A program made the position numbers and the translations under genes. From the NCBI GenBank assembly GCA_963717215.1, contig CAVQVS010000006.1, forward strand, positions 1 through 64,000: a stretch of 64,000 nucleotides of DNA, in the 5' to 3' direction. Under the pieces are notes generated by a model. It made no database searches. It was not told the origin of the DNA and was given only the letters and a program-made list of their open reading frames with translations. The number at the start of each line of letters is the position of its first letter. Position 1 is the first letter of the stretch. The stretch comes from Roseiarcus sp963717215 (lineage in GTDB: Bacteria; Pseudomonadota; Alphaproteobacteria; Rhizobiales; Beijerinckiaceae). This document shows, piece after piece, positions 27,317-38,549 of this stretch.

Positions 27317-28429
27317 ATGCGCGGTTCATGGATTCTGTCACTGACGGGACTCGCGGTCGCAGCGCTCGCTGCGCCGGCAAACGCTGAGGACATCTCCATC
27401 GCCGTCGCCGGACCAATGACCGGCCCAGTCGCCAGCATCGGCGAACAGATGAAGCGCGGCGCGGAGACCGCCGCCGCGGCGATCAATGATGCCGGCGGAG
27501 TGAACGGCCGCAAGATTAAAATCGTGATCGAGGACGACGCCTGCGATCCGAAGCAGGCGGTGGCTATCGCCAATCGCATTGTTGGTCAGCAGATCAAGTA
27601 CATCGACGGTCATGCCTGCTCAGGCTCGTCGATCCCAGCGGCCGACGTCTACGCGGACAATGGCCTCCTGATGATGTCCCCTGCATCGTCGAATCCGGTT
27701 CTGACGGAAAAGGGGCATTCGACAATCATGCGGATCTATCCGCGTGACGACAAACAGGGCGAGTTCATCGCGCCCTGGATCGCCGAGAAATACAAAGGCA
27801 AAAAGATCGCCATTCTTCACGACAAGTCGGCTTATGGAAAAGGCCTGGCGCAGGTGGTGAAGGACAAGCTGAACGCCGCTGGCGTGACCGAGGTCCTGTT
27901 CGAAGGCATCAATCCCGGCGAAAAGGACTATACCGCGGTCATCACCAAGCTGAAGAACGCGGGCGCCGAGTTTGTTTATTTCGGCGGCTATCACACCGAG
28001 GCCGGTCTCATGCTGCGGCAGGCGGCGGACCAAAGCTACAAACTCAACCTGATGACGGGCGACAGCATCGCCACCTCCGAGTTCTGGCAGATTTCCGGCC
28101 CCGCTGGCGAGGGCACGCTGTTCACCTTCCCGACTGATCCCCGCCGCTCGCCGAACGCGGCGAAGGCGCTCGAACAGTTCAAGGCGCAAGGGTTCGACCC
28201 CGAAGGTTTCACTCTCTTCAGCTATGCCGTGGTCGAGGCGATCGCCGAGGGGATCAAGCGCGCCGGCTCGGACGATCCAAAGGCGATCGCCAAGGCCTTG
28301 GAGGACGGCAAGCCGGTCGAAACCGTCATGGGACCCGTCCGTTTCGATAGCAAGGGCGACGTCCTCGACCCGAGTTACGACATCAACGTTTGGAGCGCCG
28401 CCGGCAAATACGCGCCCATTGCAAAGTGA
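27317..28429 (+). CDS. Branched-chain amino acid/amide ABC transporter substrate-binding protein (LivK type)
   Basis: A 370-residue periplasmic binding protein. Signal peptide MRGSWILSLTGLAVAALAA, cleavage near ANA, then DISIAVAGPMTGPVASIGEQ and IEDDACDPKQAVAIANRIV, the typical start of type 1 periplasmic binding proteins. No LivHMGF genes are nearby, so it is either an orphan component or pairs with a transporter elsewhere. ATG at 27317 follows GGGAGAGG. Confidence 0.92.
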   Translation: MRGSWILSLTGLAVAALAAPANAEDISIAVAGPMTGPVASIGEQMKRGAETAAAAINDAGGVNGRKIKIVIEDDACDPKQAVAIANRIVGQQIKYIDGHACSGSSIPAADVYADNGLLMMSPASSNPVLTEKGHSTIMRIYPRDDKQGEFIAPWIAEKYKGKKIAILHDKSAYGKGLAQVVKDKLNAAGVTEVLFEGINPGEKDYTAVITKLKNAGAEFVYFGGYHTEAGLMLRQAADQSYKLNLMTGDSIATSEFWQISGPAGEGTLFTFPTDPRRSPNAAKALEQFKAQGFDPEGFTLFSYAVVEAIAEGIKRAGSDDPKAIAKALEDGKPVETVMGPVRFDSKGDVLDPSYDINVWSAAGKYAPIAK

Positions 28430-28476
28430 GCTCCGGCCCGACGCTTCGTCCTAACTCTGATGGCTGAACATCTGAT

Positions 28477-29292
28477 TTAGGCCGTCTCCCTGACGAAGGC
28501 TTCGATGAGCGCGTCGAAGGCCTTCGGCGCCTCCCATTGCGGCATGTGCCCGGCGTCGGGGATCCTCTGCACCGCGCGGCGCCACAGGGTCGGCATCGCC
28601 ACCGAATCGAAATAGCGTCCGTTGACGAGCTGCTCTTCATCGCCGTGCAGCACGGCGACGGGGACCCGAAGATCGCCCACCACCGCGCACTCGTCGCGGA
28701 ACTCGCCACGCTGCGCGCTCGCTCCAAGATTGCTGCGCGCCCGGCCGTCTGTGCGCACGACATCGTCGAGAAAGAAGGGCGGAATATCCGCGAAGCCGGG
28801 TCTGAAGAACGCGGCGACATAAGCGGACGCTTCGGCGGTGTCGACGTTTTCCTGGAAAGTGACTTTCATCGCCGGGTTGGGCAGGAAGGCCTCGCTCATC
28901 GCTTCACCGGATGTGATCGGCGGGGCGCCGAAAATGACGAAGCCGCGCGCGCGCTTGAGATCAGGCGCCATTTCGAGCGCGATATGACCGCCGAGGCTGC
29001 AGCCGACGAAATGCGCCTCGTCGATCGTGAGCGCGTCCAGGACCGCGCGAACCGCGTGAGCATGGCCGGGAAGCGAATAGGCGCTCGGGTCTTTCGCATC
29101 GTCCGACGCGCCGTGGCCGGGAAGGTCGATCGCGATCAGCCGGAAGCGTTCGCCGAGCGGGCCTTCGAGCTGTCGCGAAAAAGCGCGCGACGACGAAGAA
29201 TTGCCATGGATGAGCACCACGGGTGGGCCTTGGCCAGCCGATTCGTGAACAGCGATTGCGCCATTCGGCGCGTCGATCTTGTGCGTTTTCAT
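28477..29292 (-). CDS. Alpha/beta-fold hydrolase
   Basis: A 271-residue alpha/beta hydrolase. Oxyanion segment VVLIHGNSSSSRAF, nucleophile elbow GCSLGGHIAL (Ser about 96), and the His of the triad in DAGHMPQWE; the acid is probably Asp in AVLHGDEEQLV. ATG at 28477's far end, 29292, is preceded by GGGGGGAG. An upstream in-frame start is not needed. Substrate unknown (ester, lactone or haloperoxidase-like). Confidence 0.88.
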   Translation of the reverse strand: MKTHKIDAPNGAIAVHESAGQGPPVVLIHGNSSSSRAFSRQLEGPLGERFRLIAIDLPGHGASDDAKDPSAYSLPGHAHAVRAVLDALTIDEAHFVGCSLGGHIALEMAPDLKRARGFVIFGAPPITSGEAMSEAFLPNPAMKVTFQENVDTAEASAYVAAFFRPGFADIPPFFLDDVVRTDGRARSNLGASAQRGEFRDECAVVGDLRVPVAVLHGDEEQLVNGRYFDSVAMPTLWRRAVQRIPDAGHMPQWEAPKAFDALIEAFVRETA

Positions 29293-29520
29293 CACTCCCC
29301 CCAAGGACACCCAAACGCTTCGCTCATCCCCGTTTGAAAGGGCGATCGGATTGGAGACTTGCAACATCCATAAATGTCTAAGCCGGACTGGGCGAGTCGG
29401 GCCGCTGACCCTCCTCGAACGCTGCCCCCGATTGAGCTTTACTCCGCGCGTTTCGCGTATGATTTGCTACGAAACCACAGGGCAGGTAGCGTCCCGAATT
29501 CGCTTGGGGGGCATCTACGA

Positions 29521-29859
29521 ATGGCCGAGACTGCTGGCGCCGCGAAGGCGCCGATAACCTTGCCCGCGATCGCCTGCCTGCTCATCGCCGATTGCGTCTG
29601 GCGCCTTGTTACGCCTGGGGGACCCTGGCCGGTCAGCCCCTGGCACTATCTCTCGATGGGCGTCGATCTGCTCTTACTCGTTGGTCTGGTTGCGCTCTGG
29701 CGAACCTATCCGGCGCCCACTCCCAACGCGCCTTCCTATGTCCGCTGGGGCGGCTGGCTGTTTGGGCTTGGGGCCGCCGCGGGAATCATCATGCTGCTTT
29801 TGCGCTTCACGAGCGATCATGCGTGGTGGACTGGGCACCTCCGAGGCGGCGGTTTCTAA
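29521..29859 (+). CDS. Small membrane protein of unknown function
   Basis: 112 residues with three predicted membrane segments (about 12-30, 42-61, 78-98). The ATG at 29521 follows GGGGGGCAT. Codon use looks like the neighbours. It has no relative I recognise and stands between the hydrolase and typA. Short and hypothetical, but the hydrophobic pattern and ribosome-binding site support it. Confidence 0.55.
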   Translation: MAETAGAAKAPITLPAIACLLIADCVWRLVTPGGPWPVSPWHYLSMGVDLLLLVGLVALWRTYPAPTPNAPSYVRWGGWLFGLGAAAGIIMLLLRFTSDHAWWTGHLRGGGF

Positions 29860-30051
29860 GCTCGTCGCCATCGTTGCTGGACGCGCTTCACGCCCCTTCC
29901 CTTTTGCCGATCTTTCGTGTATTGCACCGCACAATCAATCGGCTGAGCCCTGTTCACGTATGGCTCGCCGCCGCATTCCCGTCATCCCATTCAAGGAGAC
30001 ATCGCTCGCGCCTCGCTCGGCTCGAACGTCTGTCGCCGGTAAAGCCTTCTC

Positions 30052-31887
<1,836 letters not shown>

Positions 31888-31901
31888 CGAAACGGCCCCG
31901 G

Positions 31902-32889
31902 ATGCCGCCTCGCAATCGCTATCACTCGGGCCCCGCCACCGACCATTTCGACGGTGTTCGCTTCTTCAACACTTCGCCGCCGACACGCGACAGGAGTTCT
32001 TGGAGATCTGCTCCGCTGGCGCCGGACCTCCCGGCCTGCGCCCTGGCCGGAGAGGGCGCCGGTTGCGCCGGTCACGCCCCTCGCGCGAAGCGCCGCAACG
32101 CGCATCACCGTCGTCGGCCACGCGACCGTTCTCATTCAGACCTGCAGGCTCAACATCGTCTCCGACCCCATGTGGTCCGAGCGGGCAAGCCCTCTGTCCT
32201 TCGTGGGTCCAAAACGAGTCTCTCCGCCTTCCATCGCCTTTGACGACCTGCCGCCCATCGATGTTGTTCTCCTCAGCCACAACCACTACGACCACCTTGA
32301 CGTCGCCACGCTCAGCCGCCTTGTCGGTCGTGACGATCCTCTCATCCTTACGCCGCTGGGCAACGAGGCCATCGTGCGCCGGTCAATTCCGCGTGCGCGT
32401 CTTGGCGGCGGCGACTGGTGGGATCGCCGTCGCATCGTCGATGACGTCGAGGTCGCTTTCGTCCCGGCTCAGCACTGGTCGGCGCGCGGCGTCTTCGACA
32501 GGCGCATGGCGCTCTGGTGCGGTTTCGCCGTGCGGGCCGGCGGCGAACTGATCTATTTCGCGGGCGACACCGGCTACGGCGACGGCAGCGTCTTCGACGC
32601 CATACGGCGCCGCATCGGGAGCCCAGATGTGGCTTTGCTGCCGATCGGCGCGTATGCGCCGCGCTGGTTCATGAGCGAGCAACACGTCAACCCCGAGGAG
32701 GCGATCATGATCTTCGAGGCGCTGCAGGCCCAGCGCGCCATCGGCATTCACTGGGGCGTGTTTCGCCTCAGCGACGACGGGTGGGCGGAACCGCGAGAGG
32801 CGCTGGCGCGCGCGCTCGCGGAACGGAAAATAGAACCCGGGCGCTTTCCGGCGGGCGAGCCGGGCTATGTCTGGAGTGCGCAGGCCTGA
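31902..32889 (+). CDS. MBL-fold metal-dependent hydrolase (NAPE-PLD/RomA-like), frame broken near 32000
   Basis: About 329 residues. The N terminus NRYHSGPATDHFDGVRFFN is the usual beginning of this family and lies in one frame from 31902. Near 32000 the frame changes and continues with LGDLLRWRRTSRPAP to the stop at 32889. The metal site HNHYDHLD is near residue 125, with FAGDTGYGDG and IGIHWGVFRL later. One extra base near 32000 explains the split. The gene starts 14 bp after typA. Substrate unknown; relatives include N-acyl phosphatidylethanolamine phospholipase D. Confidence 0.8.
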
Positions 32890-33108
32890 TCCGCGCGAGG
32901 CCCAGAATACTGAAATTCAAAGTGGCGAATCCTGTCCCTCGCTCGGGCGCGAGCGATTAGGCGGCCGCCCAAGCGCATGGCTTGGACAATCCGCGGCGAG
33001 CGGCTAATTGTCTCGAGGCCGCCGCTCCACCTCCTGCACGCCAATCGACGCTGCCGACACGATGGGCCAAGGAGCGAAAGCGACGCCCTGGGGGGAGCGG
33101 AGAAAGCC

Positions 33109-33708
33109 ATGCCGGCCACCAAAATCATGCTCATTCGCCATGCGGAGAAGCCAAACGGCGACGGTGGTCCCGGGCTCATGCCAAGCGGCGTCGAGAACCC
33201 GAGAGCCCTGACCCTGACGGGATGGAAGCGGGCCAACGCATTGGTCGGCCTGTTCAATCCCCCTGACGGCGCCTTGCCGAGACAGCCACTCGCGAAGCCC
33301 ATGAGCCTGTTCGCCTCGGGATCGGACAGCCTGCGGCCAAAGCAGACGCTCGCGCCGCTCGCAACGGCGCTCAACCTCCCTGTCAGGTCCTTCTTAAAGG
33401 GTCAGGAGCCTGAGCTCGTGGCGGCGGCCAAGAAGGCCGACGACCCGGTTCTCATTTCGTGGCAACACGAAGCGCTTCCGGCGATCGCCAGTCTCATTCG
33501 CGGCGGCGCGGATGGCGTCCCGCCGAAATGGCCGGCTCACGTCTATGACCTCGTCTGGGTGCTCGACCTCGAGGCCTCCGGCGCGTGGAGTTTTGCACAG
33601 GTTCCCGAACTCGTCATGCCGGGCGAACTCGGAAAAACTGATCGGCCTCGACCGGTAGGCGCAGTCTCGGAGTTGCGGCGAAGCTCAACCACGACCAGCG
33701 CGGGTTAG
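33109..33708 (+). CDS. Histidine phosphatase-superfamily protein
   Basis: A 199-residue protein with the phosphohistidine motif MLIRHAEKP (His about 10) and the second conserved His in LISWQHEALPAI. These are the signature residues of the phosphoglycerate-mutase-like superfamily. It is a small, minimal form without cap domain. The ATG at 33109 is preceded by GGGGGAGCGGAG. The last 24 bp overlap a facing small ORF. Confidence 0.83.
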   Translation: MPATKIMLIRHAEKPNGDGGPGLMPSGVENPRALTLTGWKRANALVGLFNPPDGALPRQPLAKPMSLFASGSDSLRPKQTLAPLATALNLPVRSFLKGQEPELVAAAKKADDPVLISWQHEALPAIASLIRGGADGVPPKWPAHVYDLVWVLDLEASGAWSFAQVPELVMPGELGKTDRPRPVGAVSELRRSSTTTSAG

Positions 33709-33966
33709 CGTTGTCTGAGCGTCGGCGATCGGATTCGGATCCGCCGTGACGTGAATGAATGGCGAACAGTAAACGGCAAGCTCCAGCAGGACGCCGGCCG
33801 CGACATCGAATGGCGCGCTCGGTGGAAAAAGCACGGCGACGACATCGAGCGCGATCTCCGCGTCATCGGCGAGATTGCCAAAGTTGGCGCTGATCGCTGT
33901 CGTGAAATTTGTCGACCCGAGTTCGGCAATCAGAGCTGTGAGTGTACGCAATTCACCGACTGTCAT
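33685..33966 (-). CDS. Small phage-like protein of unknown function
   Basis: A 93-residue open frame, MTVGELRTLTALIAELGSTN at the start and ending PNPIADAQTTLTRAGRG. The middle is hydrophobic (DVVAVLFPPSAPFDVAAGVL). Composition and pattern recall small holin- or tail-associated phage proteins, but I cannot name a family. Its 3' end overlaps the phosphatase gene. No other phage gene is near, so if real it is a remnant. Confidence 0.4.
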   Translation of the reverse strand: MTVGELRTLTALIAELGSTNFTTAISANFGNLADDAEIALDVVAVLFPPSAPFDVAAGVLLELAVYCSPFIHVTADPNPIADAQTTLTRAGRG

Positions 33967-34467
33967 CCGCTTGCTTCCCTCTCTCGGCTTCGCGCCTAAG
34001 GTGGCGCGATCCAATGATTTCAATGACTTAAATGCAATTTTCTGTCACTTTTTGGCGGCCTGGAGTTCCCAAACCTCGTTCCGATGCGTCGCAGGGCGGC
34101 CCCGAAGGCCTGTTGCCGACTCCTAAGCTGACGGACAACCAGAGCGGAGCCAGCAGAGCGAACGGCATTCTCTACTTCCGATTGATTATACAGTAGCTTC
34201 TCTTTTACACAATAAATTGTTCTGCAGCGTTTCGTTGAAAATAGGGGTCAGGCGGTGCGGGTCCCCTCACCCGGAACTCCTCCCTACCGGGAGAGGAAGG
34301 GAACGCTAAGGGCAAGGATCGGGAGGGAGCGAAGAAGGTTCGGCGCAACTTGTAACGCTCGCCGCGAGCCTCAGCCCGTCACCCCTGGAACTGGACAAAA
34401 TCCGGGGCGCCGGCGGTGGACGCTGACGACAGATCTGTGACAGAAGGTCGGTCGGAGGATCACCCCC
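33967..34467. other. 0.5-kb intergenic region
   Basis: No gene is seen. An AT-rich patch lies at 34170-34235, followed by an imperfect palindromic piece at about 34258-34300 (CCCTCACCC, then CTCCC/GGGAG arms) of the kind found between genes in many Rhizobiales. A TTG start with GGAGGATC upstream closes the region at 34468. Confidence 0.5.
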
Positions 34468-35403
34468 TTGCGTATCCACCACCTCAATTGCGGGTCTCTC
34501 TGTCCGCGCGGCGGGAAGTGGTTCGGCGGCTCCGGCGGCCCGCTCTCGCCCGCGCCCCTGTGCTGCCACTGCCTCCTGATCGAGAGCGACGACGGACTGA
34601 TCCTGGTCGATGCCGGACTGGGGGTCGACGATGTCAACGAACCGCGGCGGCTCGGATTCCTGTTCAACGCGATGGTGCGGCCACGGCTCGACGTCGCCGA
34701 GACGGCGCTCAGGCAGGTCGCGGATATGGGCTTCCGCCCCAGCGATGTTCGCCACATCGTGCCGACCCATCTCGACCTCGACCACGCTGGAGGAATCTGC
34801 GATTTTCCCGACGCGGCGGTGCACGTCTTCGCCGCCGAGCTTCGCGCGGCCTCGCATCGGTCAACGCTTGGCGAGCGAAACCGCTACCGCAAGGCGCAGA
34901 TCGCCGCCGTCACGAAATGGGCGGCGGTCGAGGAAGAGGGCGAAACCTGGTTTGGCTTTTCGGCCGTGCGCGCGATCCCCGGAACGCGCGACGAGGTGCT
35001 GCTGGTGCCGCTGCCCGGACATTCGCGCGGGCATTGCGGCGTCGCCGTCAAGCGAGCAGACGATTGGCTGCTCCATTGCGGCGATGCCTATTTTCATCAC
35101 TCCGAAGTCGCGCCCGATGGCGTGGCCACGCCGAAGGGCCTGCGCTGGTTCGAGTCCATGGTGGAGTTCAACAGCGCGCAACGCCACGCCAATCAGGCGC
35201 GCTTGCGCGAACTCGCACGCCTAGCACTCGGCGAAGTGAAGCTCGTCTGCTCTCACGACATGGTGGATTTCGCCGCCATGAAGGCCGAGGCGCGGGAAGC
35301 TCGACCGGCCCCTGCGCCTGTTCGTCCGCCTCGACTGGATGGCGCGTTGCGCGGGGCGGCGCGTCTGGCCCCGCAAAGCGAGGCTCGGGCGTCGCGGCGT
35401 TGA
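34468..35403 (+). CDS. MBL-fold metallo-hydrolase (lactonase-like)
   Basis: A 311-residue protein starting at TTG 34468, which has GGAGGATC upstream and opens with RIHHLNCGSLCPRGG. The metal motif is HLDLDHAGG (about residues 97-105), with LLVPLPGHSRGHCGVAV and LLHCGDAYFHH later. This fits the branch containing N-acyl-homoserine lactonases and related hydrolases; quorum quenching is only a possibility. The last ~35 residues (Pro/Arg/Ala-rich) exceed the family's usual end and may be a read-through extension. Confidence 0.85.
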   Translation: MRIHHLNCGSLCPRGGKWFGGSGGPLSPAPLCCHCLLIESDDGLILVDAGLGVDDVNEPRRLGFLFNAMVRPRLDVAETALRQVADMGFRPSDVRHIVPTHLDLDHAGGICDFPDAAVHVFAAELRAASHRSTLGERNRYRKAQIAAVTKWAAVEEEGETWFGFSAVRAIPGTRDEVLLVPLPGHSRGHCGVAVKRADDWLLHCGDAYFHHSEVAPDGVATPKGLRWFESMVEFNSAQRHANQARLRELARLALGEVKLVCSHDMVDFAAMKAEAREARPAPAPVRPPRLDGALRGAARLAPQSEARASRR

Positions 35404-35440
35404 AGGGTTCCGGCGCGGGTTCGGCCCACGCCGGGACGAA

Positions 35441-35857
35441 TCAGTCCGCCCCGGTTGTCTTGCCTCTCAGCGCTTTGACCGCCCCGCGGCGCGTCTTTTC
35501 ATCGACGCGGCGCACTCTGGAGGCGCGTGTCGGCCGCGTGGCGAGACGCCGCTTTGGGCGCACCTGCGCCTTCGTGAGCAAATCAATGAGCCGCGCTCGC
35601 GCGTCTTCGCGATTGCGGGGCTGGCTCGCGAAGCTCTGGGCGAAAATGACGATCACGCCGTCCTGAGTGGCGCGCGCCCCGGCGAGCTTGATGAGCCGGA
35701 TCGCGACGTCGTTCGGCAGGCTTGGCGAGCCGCGCGCATCGAACCGAAGTTCGACCGCGCTCGCCACCTTGTTGACGTTCTGTCCGCCCGGACCCGAGGA
35801 GCGCACGAAAGTCTCGACGATCTCGCTCTCGTCGATGAGGAGATCGCCGACTTTCAT
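35441..35857 (-). CDS. arfB: Alternative ribosome-rescue factor / peptidyl-tRNA hydrolase ArfB
   Basis: A 138-residue class-I release-factor-like protein. The GGQ motif is in VRSSGPGGQNVNKVASAVELRF; the basic C-terminal tail (KRRLATRPTRASRVRR and KTRRG) is what enters the mRNA channel of stalled ribosomes in ArfB. It frees ribosomes stuck on truncated mRNA. It begins 4 bp after the leuC stop on the same strand, so it is co-transcribed. Confidence 0.93.
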   Translation of the reverse strand: MKVGDLLIDESEIVETFVRSSGPGGQNVNKVASAVELRFDARGSPSLPNDVAIRLIKLAGARATQDGVIVIFAQSFASQPRNREDARARLIDLLTKAQVRPKRRLATRPTRASRVRRVDEKTRRGAVKALRGKTTGAD

Positions 35858-35860
35858 GCC

Positions 35861-37265
35861 TCAACGCCAGTCGCGCACATCCACAAACCGCCCGGCGATC
35901 GCAGCCGCCGCCGCCATTGCGGGCGACACGAGGTGGGTGCGGCCCCGATAGCCCTGACGGCCCTCGAAATTGCGGTTCGAGGTCGAGGCGCAGCGCTCGC
36001 CTGGGCTAAGCTTGTCCGGATTCATGGCGAGGCACATCGAGCAGCCGGGCTCGCGCCACTCGAAGCCGGCAGCGAGGAAGATCTTGTCCAGCCCCTCGGC
36101 CTCGGCCTGCGCCTTGACCAGGCCCGATCCCGGCACGACCATCGCGTTGACGCGCTCGTTCACCTTATGCCCGTTGGCGATCGCGGCGGCGGCGCGCAGA
36201 TCCTCGATGCGCCCATTGGTGCAGGAGCCGATGAAGACGCGGTCGATGGCGAGATCCGTCATCTTCTCCCCGCCCTTGAGGCCCATATAGTCGAGCGCGC
36301 GCTGGATCGAGGCGCGCTTCTGCTCGGTCGTTGCCGTCCTCGACGCGCGGCACGACGCCAAAGATCGGCGCGACGTCCTGCGGGCTCGTGCCCCAGGAGA
36401 CGATCGGCGGCAGATTGGCGGCGTCGAGCTTCACGTCGGCGTCGAAATGCGCGCCCTCGTCGCTGCGCAGCGTCTCCCAGTGCCGCTGGGCGTGGTCCCA
36501 CAAGGGGCCCTTCGGCGACTTCGGCCGATCTTTCAGATAGGCGTAGGTCTTCTCGTCGGGCGCGATCATGCCGGCCCGCGCGCCGCCCTCGATCGACATG
36601 TTGCAGACCGTCATCCGGCCTTCCATCGACAGGGCCTCGATCGCCGAGCCGCAATATTCGATGACGTGGCCGGTGCCGCCGGCCGTGCCGATCTGGCCGA
36701 TGATGGCGAGGATGATGTCCTTGGCGGTCACGCCGGAGGGAAGCGCGCCATCGACCTTGACGCGCATGTTCTTGGCTTTGGACTGGATCAGCGTCTGGGT
36801 CGCGAGCACATGCTCGACCTCGGAGGTGCCGATGCCATGCGCGAGCGCGCCGAAGGCGCCGTGGGTCGAGGTGTGGCTGTCGCCGCAGACGATCGTCGTG
36901 CCGGGCAGCGTAAAACCCTGCTCCGGCCCGATGATGTGCACGACGCCCTGCCGCGGGTCGAATTCGTCGTAATATTCGATGCCGAACTCGCGCGCGTTCC
37001 TGGCCAGTTCCTCGACCTGCTGGCGGCTCTCGGGATCCTCGATGCCGCCGCTGCGGTCGGTGGTCTGGATGTTGTGGTCGACGACGGCCAGCGTCTTGTG
37101 CGGCGCGCGCACCTTGCGCCCGGACAGCCGCAGACCCTCGAAGGCCTGCGGGCTCGTGACCTCGTGGACGAGGTGACGGTCGATATAGATGAGGCTGAGC
37201 TCGCCGGTCGTCTCCAAGACATGCTCGTCCCAGATCTTGTCGTATAACGTACGCGGCGTGGACAT
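35861..37265 (-). CDS. leuC: 3-isopropylmalate dehydratase large subunit, frame broken near 36334
   Basis: LeuC, about 467 residues, isomerises isopropylmalate in leucine synthesis with LeuD (not in the window). Start MSTPRTLYDKIWDEH at 37265; GDSHTSTHGAFGALAHGIG and the iron-sulfur cysteines in IGSCTNGR and GCSMCLAMN are intact. The first frame holds to VVPRVED; removing one G near 36334 gives VEDATTEQKRASIQRALDYM and joins the second frame. A broken leuC in an otherwise healthy region argues for a sequencing error. Confidence 0.92.
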
Positions 37266-37434
37266 AACGATCTCCGGCGCCAATCGGGCGCGAATGGAAG
37301 GGAGTTCGCGCTATCTATGCCTGATGGGGCGGGGATGGAAGGGGAATCGAGCCAAGATCAGCGCCGCCCCTGCCCCGAGCGCGCGATGTTGGCGGCGTTG
37401 TCTGTCGTGGCCGAGGCGCCTTGCTCAGCTTTCC

Positions 37435-37468
37435 GTTGCTGCAACCTTCGCGCGAAGGTTGCAGCAAC
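37435..37468. repeat. Perfect 34-bp palindrome
   Basis: GTTGCTGCAACCTTCGC is followed directly by its exact reverse complement GCGAAGGTTGCAGCAAC, a 17-bp arm with no spacer. There is no flanking T-run, so it is not a simple intrinsic terminator. It lies 170 bp upstream of leuC and 9 bp before the repeat-C array. It could be an operator or a recombination-related site. Confidence 0.75.
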
Positions 37469-37476
37469 AGACTCAA

Positions 37477-37600
37477 TAAACGCTCGTAAACGCCAGTAAG
37501 CGCTAGTAAACGTTAGTAAAAATGCTGGCGTTTACTAGCGTTTATTTTTTGGAATCGGGACTTTTCAATGGGTTACGGCCATTTGGAATAAAAAATTTGC
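37477..37600 (+). repeat. Dispersed repeat element, copy C
   Basis: Four 10-bp units run in exact phase: TAAACGCTCG, TAAACGCCAG, TAAGCGCTAG, TAAACGTTAG (37477-37516). After TAAAAATG come CTGGCGTTTA and CTAGCGTTTA (37525-37544), exact reverse complements of the second unit and of the consensus unit. The conserved block follows at 37551-37580 (GGAATCGGGACTTTTCAATG, then GGTTACGGCC) and extends to an A-run near 37590. Confidence 0.85.
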
Positions 37601-37782
37601 CTCCGTTCTTCGTCTACTGCCGCCGGTTGTGCTCCGGGATATTTAGGCGGCATCACCGATCACTTTCTCGCCGCCGGCCGGGTGCACAACTCGATCTGCA
37701 GAGTAGGGAACCATAGCACAAATTCTGGTTTTCTGAAAGAGCTTGTGCAGGCGGATTTGTGCGCGCACCGGCGCAGGCAGCT

Positions 37783-38352
37783 TCAGGTCAATCCATCGCT
37801 CAGCCGCGCGAAGCGCGCGAGCAGCCCGTTCACATAATCCGGCGAGGGCTCGCCGTTCCCGAACAGGATGCGGTAGCAGATCGGGGCGATCAGGATGTCG
37901 ATCGCTTCGTCGACCGAAAATGCGGCCTCGCCGCGCGCGAGAGCGCGGTCGTTCAGGGTTTGCAGGTGATGGGTCGTGTAGGCGCAACAGCGCGCGGCGG
38001 CGACTTCCGAGTCTGTCTCGGCCAGCACGTCGCGCATCAGCGCCCGGCCGACGGGAGAGCCCATTTCCTCCGCATATTGCAGGACGAAGGCGCGCAAGTC
38101 GCCCGCAAGCGAGCCCGTGTCGTCCGGGTCCGCGATTGGGCGCAGCCGTTCGGCTGCGGTGTCGGCCAGCAATTGCGCGAGGTCGCCCCAGCGGCGATAG
38201 ACGGTTGACGGCGTCACGCCTGCGCGCTCGGCGATCATCGGCACGTTGATGGCGCTGCGGCCGACTTCGCTGAGCAGGGCCTGAGTCGCCGCGTGAACCG
38301 CCTCCTGAATGCGGGCGCTCCGCCCGCCCTGCCGTATCATTTCACGCGCCAT
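37783..38352 (-). CDS. TetR-family transcriptional repressor
   Basis: A 189-residue repressor. The N-terminal helix-turn-helix reads VPMIAERAGVTPSTVYRRW; the C-terminal part is the variable ligand domain. ATG at 38352 has AGGGA 6 bp upstream; in-frame codons up to 38460 would add an Arg/Ser-rich stretch and are not used. It is divergent from an MFS transporter, and two related dyads lie between them, the classic layout of local exporter control. Confidence 0.9.
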   Translation of the reverse strand: MAREMIRQGGRSARIQEAVHAATQALLSEVGRSAINVPMIAERAGVTPSTVYRRWGDLAQLLADTAAERLRPIADPDDTGSLAGDLRAFVLQYAEEMGSPVGRALMRDVLAETDSEVAAARCCAYTTHHLQTLNDRALARGEAAFSVDEAIDILIAPICYRILFGNGEPSPDYVNGLLARFARLSDGLT

Positions 38353-38503
38353 TCGCATTCCCTGAAAAGATGACCGCCACCCCGAGGAGCGCCGACGGCG
38401 CGTCTCGAAGAAGGGTCCAGTTCGGCCCTCGTTGGAGCCTCGTGGAAAGCCCTTCGACACGGTGGCCGCGCCGACGGCTTAGGACTAGGGCTGCGCCCTA
38501 CCC

Positions 38504-38532
38504 GGCTTAAAGCAAAGATATTGCATTAAGCC
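38504..38532. promoter_or_regulatory. Candidate TetR operator 1
   Basis: A 29-bp dyad: outer arms GGCTTAA/TTAAGCC and inner arms GCAA/TTGC, all perfect, around a 5-bp centre. It lies in the intergenic region between the divergent TetR and MFS genes. Confidence 0.7.
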
Positions 38533-38549
38533 GCGAGTGTGCTATGGAC

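Larger units (their letters stand above)
37266..37782. other. 0.5-kb region between leuC and the TetR gene
   Basis: No gene is supported. It contains the leuC promoter/leader, a perfect 34-bp palindrome (37435-37468) and dispersed repeat copy C (37477-37600). No leucine-rich leader peptide was recognised upstream of leuC. Confidence 0.6.

Noticed and set aside
34258..34300. Insertion-sequence end or transposon inverted repeat
   Set aside because: The short CTCCC/GGGAG palindrome is the common intergenic type in Rhizobiales; there is no transposase or target duplication nearby.
35300..35403. A tenth frame break at the end of the second MBL-fold gene
   Set aside because: The tail is longer and more Pro/Arg-rich than expected, but no other frame restores a recognisable family ending, so it is left as a possible natural extension.
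37477..37544. CRISPR array
   Set aside because: The repeats are 10 bp, contiguous and without spacers, and no cas gene is present. They belong to the dispersed repeat element.
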